From an uncultured Campylobacter sp. (GTDB taxonomy: Bacteria; Actinomycetota; Actinomycetes; Mycobacteriales; Mycobacteriaceae), in contig CAMIME010000002.1 in NCBI GenBank assembly GCA_946221035.1, positions 1 through 64,000 of the forward strand: 64,000 nt of DNA, read 5' to 3'. The notes under the pieces were generated by a model that did no database searches, was not told the origin of the DNA, and worked only from the letters and a program-made list of their open reading frames with translations. Below, piece by piece: positions 50,259 through 58,715 of this stretch. The translations under genes were made by a program, and so were the position numbers. Position 1 is the first letter of the stretch. Each line of letters begins with the position of its first letter.

Positions 50259-50658
50259 TTCACCCTGCAATCTAAGGATTCCTTAGATGCTTTTCAGGTG
50301 ACGTTCATCACAAGTGTGTCATTAGGACTTCCGAGATTAATCAATCTCCGTTTATGATTAAGTACGGAGAAATTCGAAGCGGCGGCCCGCCACCTAGAAC
50401 ACGAGGTGGCGGGTCGTTTCTATGTCCTCATCAACTGGCTTCAGGCAAGATGGAACCCTCCCGCCTGCTCACACTCTAAATGGGGGGGTGGGTGAGTGTT
50501 CGACCGGTCTCGGGGGGGTTGGACCGTGGGCGAGAGGGTTCGCAAGTAGGAATATAGACCACGGATCGGGCTGTGTCTAGTGCTTGCGGAATCTTTTGTA
50601 AAGGTGCTGGTAGAGGCGGGTGGGTGGCCGTGCCCACCCTCTGACGTATCTTTCCACC
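50259..50658. other. 400-base intergenic region with inverted repeats and G-tracts
   Basis: No gene is seen. A perfect 9-bp-arm inverted repeat ATCTAAGGA/TCCTTAGAT is at 50270-50288. A 6-bp-arm hairpin is at 50333-50348. Runs of seven G occur at 50482-50488 and 50512-50518 with GGG at 50490-50492, flanking a GACCGGTC palindrome (50502-50509). The region marks the left border of the accessory island. Confidence 0.6.
50386..50419 (+). terminator. Strong intrinsic terminator
   Basis: A perfect 10-bp stem (50386-50395 with 50404-50413) with an 8-base loop is followed by TCGTTT. It closes the TPM/DUF5129 pair. Confidence 0.8.
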
Positions 50659-51252
50659 GTGGAAACTTTCATCAATGTCTTAGAAGCGGGCGCGGCCATT
50701 GCAGCTGCGTGGTTTGGTGCCCGCGCGTTGGTTATTTCGAAGCAGGCCAACGAGCTCGCCCAGAAAAGCCAAGACGACGCGCTCGCGTTCCAAAGCGAGG
50801 AGCGGGCGCGGGAGGAGGAGGCTCGTCGCAACGCAATGGCCATGAGTGTCTACGCCTATTGGGCGAAGCGCCAGGACGGTAAATGGGGTGTTGTGATAGC
50901 CAACGAAGGCCCCACGGCCACGATCGTTCGTAACTTCCACATTGAGGTCACCTGCAAGAAGGGCAATGCGGCAAGAGCTGAATGCCAAGAGTTTGCTGTC
51001 CTTCCCACGGGCACCTTCTTCATCGAGCACGTGTGGAACGACTATGGGTGGGGCAACCTCACCGCGCCGGGTGAGGATCAATGGTTCGAGCCGACCGTGT
51101 TTGCCAAGCGGTGGAGCGTCGATCGCCTCTGCTTCACCGATCACTTCGGTGATACCTGGACCTTCACACCTGAGGGTGGCTACGACCGCACCACCGAAAA
51201 GGCCCCCTCGTGTACGCGCCGCGTAACAGGAGCCGAACACCCGTCTGCCTAA
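50659..51252 (+). CDS. Small membrane-anchored protein at the head of the defence-like cluster
   Basis: The 197-residue protein has one N-terminal helix (about residues 8-26, LEAGAAIAAAWFGARALVIS), a charged coiled-coil (about 28-58, rich in Glu/Arg/Gln), and a beta-rich cytosolic domain (WGVVIANEGPTATIVRNFHIEV). No family was recognised. GTG 50659 lies 6 bases after TATCTT with no ribosome binding site, in the leaderless form common here. It precedes the helicase by 39 bases and may belong to the system, or only be its neighbour. Confidence 0.65.
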   Translation: METFINVLEAGAAIAAAWFGARALVISKQANELAQKSQDDALAFQSEERAREEEARRNAMAMSVYAYWAKRQDGKWGVVIANEGPTATIVRNFHIEVTCKKGNAARAECQEFAVLPTGTFFIEHVWNDYGWGNLTAPGEDQWFEPTVFAKRWSVDRLCFTDHFGDTWTFTPEGGYDRTTEKAPSCTRRVTGAEHPSA

Positions 51253-51291
51253 CCCCGGCCGGTGGCAGCCGGGCCCGATAAGCTCCAAACC

Positions 51292-54135
51292 ATGTCTGCG
51301 CCCACCACAGAGCCCGCACAGGAAGCCGCACCGAAGCAAGCCCTCTCCCCCGGCCTGATGGTCAAGGTCCGCGACGAGCTCTGGCTGGTCACCAGCGTCA
51401 CCCAATCCACCGACGGCTACCTGCTCAAGGTCCGCGGGCTTTCGGACTACGTGCGCGACACCACGGCGAGCTTCTACACCGCACTCGACGACGTGGAGGT
51501 GTTCGACCCGGCCAAGGTGGAGGTCGTCGCCGACCAATCCCCAGGATTCCGCACCACGCGCCTGTGGCTGGAAACCACGCTGCGCCAAACCCCGGTGCCG
51601 CTGTACCAAGAGCAACTAAGCGTCGCCGAGCAGATGCTCATGGACCCACTGGACTACCAGCTCACCGCGGTACGCAAGGCGCTTTCCGACGACAACTTGC
51701 GCCCCCGCGTCCTCATCGCCGACGCCGTCGGCCTGGGCAAGACCCTGGAGATCGGCATGATTCTCTCGGAGCTGATTCGGCGCGGGCGCGGCGAGCGCAT
51801 CCTGGTGGTTACCCCGAAGCACATCATGGAGCAGTTCCAGCAGGAGATGTGGTCGCGCTTCGCCATTCCGTTAGTCCGCCTCGACTCGGCCGGCATCCAG
51901 CGCGTGCAGCGCATCCTGCCGGCAAGTAGGAACCCGTTCACCTACTTCCCGCGCGTGATCGTGTCCATGGACACCTTGAAGAGCGCCAAGTACCGCGCGT
52001 ACCTGGAGAAGGTGCGGTGGGACGCGGTGGTGATGGATGAGATCCACAACGCCACCAACGTGGGCACCCAGAACAACGAGCTCGCCCGTACGCTTGCCCC
52101 GACCACCGAAGCACTGCTGCTTGCCTCGGCGACCCCACACAACGGCGACCCGGAGTCCTTCAAGGAGATCCTGCGCCTGCTCGACCCGACTGCAGTGATG
52201 CCGGACGGCACGATTGACCAGGAAGCCGTCGCCAGGCTGCTCATCCGCCGCCACCGCCACAGCGACGAGGTCGCCAGCGTGGTCGGCGAGCAGTGGGCCG
52301 AGCGCAAGGACCCCGTGAACATCCCGGTGGAGGCCTCGGCGGAGGAGAACGCAGTCGCCGCGGAGCTTGAGCAGACCTGGATCAACCACAACCCGGCCGC
52401 CGATCGCCTCTTCCCGTGGACGCTGATCAAAGCGTTCCTCTCCTCCCCGGCTGCGCTCGAGGAAACGATTCAGAACCGGCTGAAGAACCCCAAGGTCGAC
52501 TCCACCCAACGTGAGGCCCTCGAGCGCCTCCACCAGCTCAACGCAAAAGTCACGCGCCAGAACTCCAACAAGTACGCGGCGCTGGTGAACTACCTGCAGG
52601 ACATCGGCGTCGGCAAGAACAGCCCGACGCGCGTGGTGGTGTTCTCCGAGCGCGTGGCCACGCTGCATTGGCTCCAGCAGAATCTGATCAAGGACCTCAA
52701 GCTCACCAAAGATCAGGTCCAGGTCATGCACGGCGGGCTCTCCGACGAAGAGCAGATGCGGCTCGTCGACGAATTCAAGCGCGATGACTCCAACCTGCGC
52801 GTCCTGGTCACCGGCGATGTCGCGTCCGAAGGCGTGAACCTGCACACGCTGTGCCACCACCTGGTGCACTACGACATCCCGTGGTCGCTCATCCGCATCC
52901 AGCAGCGCAACGGCCGCGTGGACCGCTACGGGCAGACCGAGCCCCCGCAGATCGCGGCACTCTTGCTGGATACGAAGCAGGGCGGCTACGTCGGCGAGCT
53001 GCACGTGCTGGCCAAGCTGATCAACCGCGAGAACGAGGCGCACGCGCTGCTCGGCGATGTCGGCTCGCTCATCGGTAAGCACACGGTCACGGGCGAGGAA
53101 GAGGAGATCCGCAAGGTCATCCAGAACCAGCTCGCCTTCGACGACGTGGTGAAAACGCCCGAGGAGATCGGGCAGGACCCGCAAACAGAGGCCGATCTCA
53201 TCGACTTCTGGATGTCGGGCTTTTTGCTTGACGACGAACCTCCGGCCCCAACCGCCCCCCTCAAGCCAGCCGACACCCAAAGCCTTTACCCCTCGGAGAT
53301 CGCGTACCTGGAAGACGCCCTGAACGAGGCCTTCCACGCGGCACCGGAGAAACCCCTTTCCGCAGGTGGCGTGCAGTTCCAGCTGCACGACAACGGCGTG
53401 GCCGAGCTCGAGCCCCCGGAGGACCTACGCCGCCGCCTCGAAGTGCTGCCGCAGGACTACCTGGCGGACCGCAAGGTGCGCGAGCACTTCCAGCTGGCCA
53501 CCAATCACGCGGTGGGCAATGAGGTCCTGCGCAAGGCCCGCACCGGCCACAACGGCTCCACCTGGCCCAAGGCCCACTTCTTGGGTCCCCTGCACCCGGT
53601 GACGGACTGGGCCGCGGACCGCGCACTCGCCTCCCTGTCCGCCGGGCAGATCACCGCGATCGAGGGCGACGTGCCCATGCCCACGGTCTTGCTCATGGCC
53701 ACACTTACCAACAAGCGCGGCCAGGTGGTCTCCCGCGCGTTCGTCACCGTCGCCGGCGGCATGCTCCCGCAGACCATCGAGGACCCCATCGCGTGGCTTC
53801 GTGGCATCGGGCTGACCGAGCACGCCATCAACCCTGGCACTCTCACCCTGCCGGAGGACACGAGTGAGCTCATCGCGCAGTCCGTCCAGGCCGCGAGCAA
53901 CCAGCTCCAGCCGATGATGGCCGCCGCCCGCAACCACGCGCACCAGCGCATCGGGCACTGGTCCACGCGCGCCCAGGACTGGGAGGACGCGAAGGCGGGC
54001 GTGCAGACCACGGTGCGCGTGGGCCGCTCCGCCAACCTCATCGAACAAGAGAAGTCCCTGATCACCTCGCTCGAACCGGACCGCGAGCTCATCCGCCCCC
54101 TCGTCCTCGTCCTTCCACAAAAACAGGAGCGCTAA
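51292..54135 (+). CDS. SNF2-type helicase, DrmD-like
   Basis: The 947-residue protein is a superfamily 2 ATPase of the SNF2/RapA type: Walker A ADAVGLGKTLE (about residue 144), Walker B MDEIHNATN (about 247), motif III LASATPHNGD, and C-lobe motifs GDVASEGVNLH and QQRNGRVDRYGQ (about 505-545). Length and pairing with a giant methyltransferase resemble DrmD of class 1 DISARM. It probably translocates on DNA to scan or remodel. ATG 51292 lies 7 bases after TAAGCT. Codons are host-like (C-ending). The methyltransferase follows after 2 bases. Confidence 0.9.
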   Translation: MSAPTTEPAQEAAPKQALSPGLMVKVRDELWLVTSVTQSTDGYLLKVRGLSDYVRDTTASFYTALDDVEVFDPAKVEVVADQSPGFRTTRLWLETTLRQTPVPLYQEQLSVAEQMLMDPLDYQLTAVRKALSDDNLRPRVLIADAVGLGKTLEIGMILSELIRRGRGERILVVTPKHIMEQFQQEMWSRFAIPLVRLDSAGIQRVQRILPASRNPFTYFPRVIVSMDTLKSAKYRAYLEKVRWDAVVMDEIHNATNVGTQNNELARTLAPTTEALLLASATPHNGDPESFKEILRLLDPTAVMPDGTIDQEAVARLLIRRHRHSDEVASVVGEQWAERKDPVNIPVEASAEENAVAAELEQTWINHNPAADRLFPWTLIKAFLSSPAALEETIQNRLKNPKVDSTQREALERLHQLNAKVTRQNSNKYAALVNYLQDIGVGKNSPTRVVVFSERVATLHWLQQNLIKDLKLTKDQVQVMHGGLSDEEQMRLVDEFKRDDSNLRVLVTGDVASEGVNLHTLCHHLVHYDIPWSLIRIQQRNGRVDRYGQTEPPQIAALLLDTKQGGYVGELHVLAKLINRENEAHALLGDVGSLIGKHTVTGEEEEIRKVIQNQLAFDDVVKTPEEIGQDPQTEADLIDFWMSGFLLDDEPPAPTAPLKPADTQSLYPSEIAYLEDALNEAFHAAPEKPLSAGGVQFQLHDNGVAELEPPEDLRRRLEVLPQDYLADRKVREHFQLATNHAVGNEVLRKARTGHNGSTWPKAHFLGPLHPVTDWAADRALASLSAGQITAIEGDVPMPTVLLMATLTNKRGQVVSRAFVTVAGGMLPQTIEDPIAWLRGIGLTEHAINPGTLTLPEDTSELIAQSVQAASNQLQPMMAAARNHAHQRIGHWSTRAQDWEDAKAGVQTTVRVGRSANLIEQEKSLITSLEPDRELIRPLVLVLPQKQER

Positions 54136-54137
54136 CC

Positions 54138-57100
54138 ATGGCTACCTTCGATTCGATCCTCAACGTCGACGAGTGGATCAGCGACCACTACTTCACCACC
54201 GACGAAACCAAAGGCGAGTCCTTCACCAAACGCGTGAAAAACCGCACGAAGGAGTGGGAGGCGCTGGAGAAGGAAACCGGCACCCTCTCCCCCATCAAGC
54301 GCCTCCAGCAGCACCGCGGCGAACTGCAGACCGCATTCGCCATCGAGACCGACCTGGACACCACCAATAAGCTGACCCACCAGGCGTTCGGCTACGGCAC
54401 ACCGGCGCAGCAGACCTACACCCGCGCCGGGGACACGTTCACCTACGAGGGCTGGCTGGGCAACGCCGGCACGCTCGCCGTCATCACGGCAAACGAACCA
54501 GCAGAGACCGAGGACGACCTCACGGCACTCCCCGTCACCATCGCCCAGCACGGCAAGGAACCGCAGACCACCAGGGTGTCCAAACTCGTCGGCGACCTGT
54601 TCCTGGCGGCTGAGCCACCGGAGTTCGTCGTCACGCTTGCTGGCCCCTGGGTCATGCTCGCGGAGCGCGAAACCTGGCCGCTCGGCCGCTACCTCGCCGT
54701 GAACCTCCAGCTCGCTGCGGAGCGCAACGACACGAAGAAGGCCGGGGAGCTCGAGCGCGTCGCCGTCATTCTGGCGCGCGAGAACCTGGAGCGCGCCGCC
54801 GACGGCACCACGTGGTGGGCGCAGACGCGCGAGGAATCCCAGCAGCACGCGGTGAAGGTCTCCGGCGACCTGCGCGACGCGGTGCGCGAATCCATCGAGA
54901 TCATCGGCAACGACGTGCTCGACCGCCGCCGCGAGCACAACTTGGCAAACGACACCATCGACGGCAACGAGCTAGCACGGCAATCCCTGCGCTACCTCTA
55001 CCGCATCCTCTTCCTCCTGTTCGCCGAGGCCTCACCGGAGCTGGCCATCCTGCCCACCGGCGCACCCGAGTACGTCGACGGCTACGGCCTGGACCGTCTC
55101 CGCGACCAGATCCTCAACCCACCGGTGACCGACAAGGCCCGCCGCGGCACCCACCTTTACGACTCACTGCAGCTCCTCTTCACCCAGGTCAACGAGGGCC
55201 ACGACCCGCTCGACTCCCCCACCGCCGACCAGGACGCGCAGAACCAGGGCCTCACTTTCCGCAACCTCGAGGCCGACTTGTTCAAGCGTGAGAGCACATC
55301 GCTTATCGACGACACCAAGCTGTCCAACGCCGCCCTCACACAAGTGCTGCAGAACCTCCTTCTGTCCAAGGTGTCCGCGGGAAGGGACCGCGGCTTCATC
55401 TCGTACGCCACCCTCGGCGTGACGGAACTTGGCCAGGTCTACGAGGGCCTGATGTCCTACCACGGCTTCATCGCCAAGGAGAACCTGTACGAGGTCGCAC
55501 CGAAGGGCGACGCCTCCAAGGGCTCCTGGGTGCTTCCCACCCACGCCGCCGACACGGTCCCGCAGGACAGCTTCGTCATGGAGACCAAGCAGATGGAGGA
55601 AGGCGGCACCTCCAAGGTGCGCCGCGAGCACCCGGCCGGCTCGTTCGTATTCCGCCAGTCCAGCCGCGACCGTGAACGTTCCGCCTCCTTCTACACCCCG
55701 CAGGTGCTCACGGAGTTCACCGTCGGCCAGGCCATCGAGGTGCTGCAGGAGGAAGGCCGCATCCAAACTGCCGAGGACGTGCTTAGCCTCACCATCTGCG
55801 AACCGGCCATGGGCTCCGGCGCCTTCGCCGTGGAGGCCGTGCGTCAGCTCGCGGAGCTCTACCTCAAGCTGCGCGAGGACGAACTGGACCAGCAGGTGGA
55901 ACCCGAGCAGCGCACCGTGGAGCTGCAGAAGATCAAGGCGCATATCGCCCTGCACCAGGTCTACGGCGTGGACTTAAACCCCACCGCGGTGGAGCTCGCC
56001 GAGATCTCCCTGTGGTTGGACACCATGACCAGCCAGCTCAAGGCCCCGTGGTTCGGCCTGCACCTGCGCCGCGGCAACTCGCTCATCGGCGCGCTGCGCT
56101 CCACGTACGCAGTAGCCCAGCTGAAGAAGCGTGAGTGGCTCACCGCCGTGCCGCGCCGGGAACCGGTGCAGAACCTTGCCGAGGCTATCGACGCCGGCGA
56201 GACCCGCGACGCCACCGCCGCCGGCCGCATCCACCAGTTCCTCCTCCCATCCGCCACCTGGGGCGCAGCCGCCGACGCGAAGGACCTGAAAACCCTGGCC
56301 GCCGACGAGATCAAGTCGATGAAGGCGTGGAAGAAGTCCGTCACCGGCAAGGTACCCACAAAGGAGCAGGCGAAGAAGCTGACCAACCTGGCCGCGCGCG
56401 TGGAGTCCCTGTGGGCCATCACGCTGTCCAAGATGCGCATCGCGGAGGAGCAGATCCGCCGCGACATCGAGATCTGGGGCCGCGACACCGAGCACACCGC
56501 GAAGAACGTGCGCCGCGAGCAGATCGAGCGCGAGCTGCTTGACGACGCCGAAGGTGCCTACCTGCGCCTCCGCCTCATCATGGACGCGTGGAACGCGCTG
56601 ACGTTCTGGCCGCTCACCGCCACCGATGAGCTGCCGGACCTGGACGAGTGGCTTGCCACGCTTACCGACGTCGTCGGCACCGAAATCACCTCCCGCGATA
56701 CGGGCCAGACACAGTTGGCACAGTCCAACGATTGGAACGAGTTGGTCGAACACGAGCGTTTCGACATCAAGTTCTCCGGGGCACACAGCATCGAAGAGGT
56801 GCTCATCGATCACCCGTGGCTCAAGGTCGCCCAGCAGGTCGCCACGGAACAAGGCTTCTTCCACTGGGACCTCGACTTCGCGGCAGTGTTCGCCCGCGGC
56901 GGCTTCGACCTCCAGGTGGGCAACCCGCCGTGGTTCCAGCCAGTGGTTAAGATCGACGAGATCTACGCAGAATTTGACCCGTGGTTCACTTTGGCGCATA
57001 GGCCTAGCCAGAAGTCTATCGACGAGCGCCGGAGCGGATGGAATGACAGCATTCACATTCGAAATGTCGTTTTCACGGGGGCGGTAGAAAGCTTGGCTAT

Positions 57101-58715
57101 TGCGGCCATATTGAAGGACATTGTCAGATATCCGCACCTTACGGGCCAGCAGCCCGATCTCTACCGCGGATTCATGGAACGCACCTGGGGCAACGCTTCT
57201 CAGGATGGGATCACGTCGCTCATTCATCCGGAGTCCCACTTCACCGAGAAGAAAGCCGCTCCCCTACGCCGAGGTGCTTACCTCCGGTTGCGACGCCACT
57301 GGCAGTTCATCAATGAGCTGGTGATGTTTGACGTTCACCACCTCGTCGCCTACGGGGTTCACGTCTACGGACCGCAGCAAGAAGTGCCCAATTTCGCCCA
57401 TGCAGCCTCGTTGTATCACCCCTCCACCGTGCGGGAATCCCTCGCTCATAACGGAGCCGGAAGTCTGCCTGGTCTCAAAGATGACAGCGGGAACTGGGAT
57501 CTTCGACCTCACCGTGACCGCATCCAGACCATCGACCGAGAGTCCCTCTATGTGTGGCATTCAATTCTTGAGGATGACTCGGTTCCACCGATCGAGGCTC
57601 GTATGGTCTACACCGTAAGCACCGAAGCCGCCGCGGTTCTAAAGAAGCTGGCCGCAGCACCGCGGATCCGAGATCTCAAACTCCAGTTTTCATCAGGGTG
57701 GCATGAGAAAGGTGATAGGAGGAAAGGTTACTTCGATACTTGCTGGTCTCACCCTGAAACGTGGAGCAACGCAATCCTGCAAGGGCCCCACTTGGGCGTG
57801 TCAACACCGATGATCAAGCAGCCGAACCCGACGCTCAAGAACAACCAGGACTGGTCAGACATTGACCTTGAAGTAATGCCTACGAGTTTTCTTCCGGCGA
57901 CTGCTTACCAGCCCAATCGCGCGGCAAAGCCTAGCTACGATGCCGATTACACGTCGTGGAACGTTGACGGATCAAGACGATCAGCACGCGACTTCTTTCG
58001 GGTTGCGTGGCGCGCCCAGGCCGCTACCACGGGCTTCAGAACTGTCTACCCAGCAGTTGTGCCGCCAGGTGCAGCTCACATCCACGGAATTCACTCTGGT
58101 GCAAACCCTGACGACACCACGTTGACGACCTTAGCTGGAGTGCAGTTGTCCGCACTGCTGTCCGATTTTGTGCAACGCTCTACTGGGATTGCAAACATGT
58201 ACGGATCTGCCATTGAGACGCTGCCCGCTCCATTTCAGGGGGAAGATGGGGAAATTGCGCGAGTTCTTCTAAGGCGATATCTCCAGCTCAACTGTCTTAC
58301 CGAGGCGTATGCGCCTTTGTGGGAGGAGGTTATGGGGGAACCTTGGGACGTCGATAAGCCTTTGCGAAAGGATGAGGAGCGTCGGGCCGCGCAGGTGGAG
58401 ATTGATGCGATTGTGGCGTTGTCGTTAGGTGTGACGGCGGATGAGCTGTGCATGATTTATCGGACACAGTTCCCGGTGATGCGTCGCTACGACCAGGAGG
58501 ATCGGTTTGATGCGAATGGTCGGAAGGTGCCGAAGGATGTGATGAAGTTGCAGGCGAAGTTGCGTGACGGTGAGGAGTTGTCGGTGGCGGATCGGACGTG
58601 GGTGCATCCGCAGTCGGGTGTGGAGTACGTCTTTGAGTATCCGTTTAGGCAGTTGGATCGGGAGGCGGATATGCGGGAGGCGTACGCGCGGTTTGAGGGG
58701 ATTCGAGAGGAATGA
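54138..58715 (+). CDS. Giant adenine-type DNA methyltransferase, DrmMI/PglX-like
   Basis: The 1525-residue protein is an N6-adenine-type methyltransferase: SAM motif ICEPAMGSGAFAVEAV (about residue 554), a DLNPTAVELAEISLW motif, and catalytic NPPW (about 929). The N-terminal 500 residues are helical, and the part after 1000 likely recognises the target. It may mark self DNA, or, as in Eco57I-like enzymes, act with a nuclease. ATG 54138 has AGGAG upstream. Codon use changes twice, near 56945 and 58290, so the 3' third seems imported. It overlaps the next gene by 4 bases (ATGA). Confidence 0.92.
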   Translation: MATFDSILNVDEWISDHYFTTDETKGESFTKRVKNRTKEWEALEKETGTLSPIKRLQQHRGELQTAFAIETDLDTTNKLTHQAFGYGTPAQQTYTRAGDTFTYEGWLGNAGTLAVITANEPAETEDDLTALPVTIAQHGKEPQTTRVSKLVGDLFLAAEPPEFVVTLAGPWVMLAERETWPLGRYLAVNLQLAAERNDTKKAGELERVAVILARENLERAADGTTWWAQTREESQQHAVKVSGDLRDAVRESIEIIGNDVLDRRREHNLANDTIDGNELARQSLRYLYRILFLLFAEASPELAILPTGAPEYVDGYGLDRLRDQILNPPVTDKARRGTHLYDSLQLLFTQVNEGHDPLDSPTADQDAQNQGLTFRNLEADLFKRESTSLIDDTKLSNAALTQVLQNLLLSKVSAGRDRGFISYATLGVTELGQVYEGLMSYHGFIAKENLYEVAPKGDASKGSWVLPTHAADTVPQDSFVMETKQMEEGGTSKVRREHPAGSFVFRQSSRDRERSASFYTPQVLTEFTVGQAIEVLQEEGRIQTAEDVLSLTICEPAMGSGAFAVEAVRQLAELYLKLREDELDQQVEPEQRTVELQKIKAHIALHQVYGVDLNPTAVELAEISLWLDTMTSQLKAPWFGLHLRRGNSLIGALRSTYAVAQLKKREWLTAVPRREPVQNLAEAIDAGETRDATAAGRIHQFLLPSATWGAAADAKDLKTLAADEIKSMKAWKKSVTGKVPTKEQAKKLTNLAARVESLWAITLSKMRIAEEQIRRDIEIWGRDTEHTAKNVRREQIERELLDDAEGAYLRLRLIMDAWNALTFWPLTATDELPDLDEWLATLTDVVGTEITSRDTGQTQLAQSNDWNELVEHERFDIKFSGAHSIEEVLIDHPWLKVAQQVATEQGFFHWDLDFAAVFARGGFDLQVGNPPWFQPVVKIDEIYAEFDPWFTLAHRPSQKSIDERRSGWNDSIHIRNVVFTGAVESLAIAAILKDIVRYPHLTGQQPDLYRGFMERTWGNASQDGITSLIHPESHFTEKKAAPLRRGAYLRLRRHWQFINELVMFDVHHLVAYGVHVYGPQQEVPNFAHAASLYHPSTVRESLAHNGAGSLPGLKDDSGNWDLRPHRDRIQTIDRESLYVWHSILEDDSVPPIEARMVYTVSTEAAAVLKKLAAAPRIRDLKLQFSSGWHEKGDRRKGYFDTCWSHPETWSNAILQGPHLGVSTPMIKQPNPTLKNNQDWSDIDLEVMPTSFLPATAYQPNRAAKPSYDADYTSWNVDGSRRSARDFFRVAWRAQAATTGFRTVYPAVVPPGAAHIHGIHSGANPDDTTLTTLAGVQLSALLSDFVQRSTGIANMYGSAIETLPAPFQGEDGEIARVLLRRYLQLNCLTEAYAPLWEEVMGEPWDVDKPLRKDEERRAAQVEIDAIVALSLGVTADELCMIYRTQFPVMRRYDQEDRFDANGRKVPKDVMKLQAKLRDGEELSVADRTWVHPQSGVEYVFEYPFRQLDREADMREAYARFEGIREE

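Noticed and set aside
50270..50288. 19-bp palindrome as a DtxR iron box
   Set aside because: Its length fits, but the arms ATCTAAGGA do not match the TTAGGTTAG pattern of DtxR sites, and no iron gene is adjacent.
51871..53388. Minus-strand ORF of 505 codons
   Set aside because: Shadow of the helicase gene, which carries all SNF2 motifs in order.
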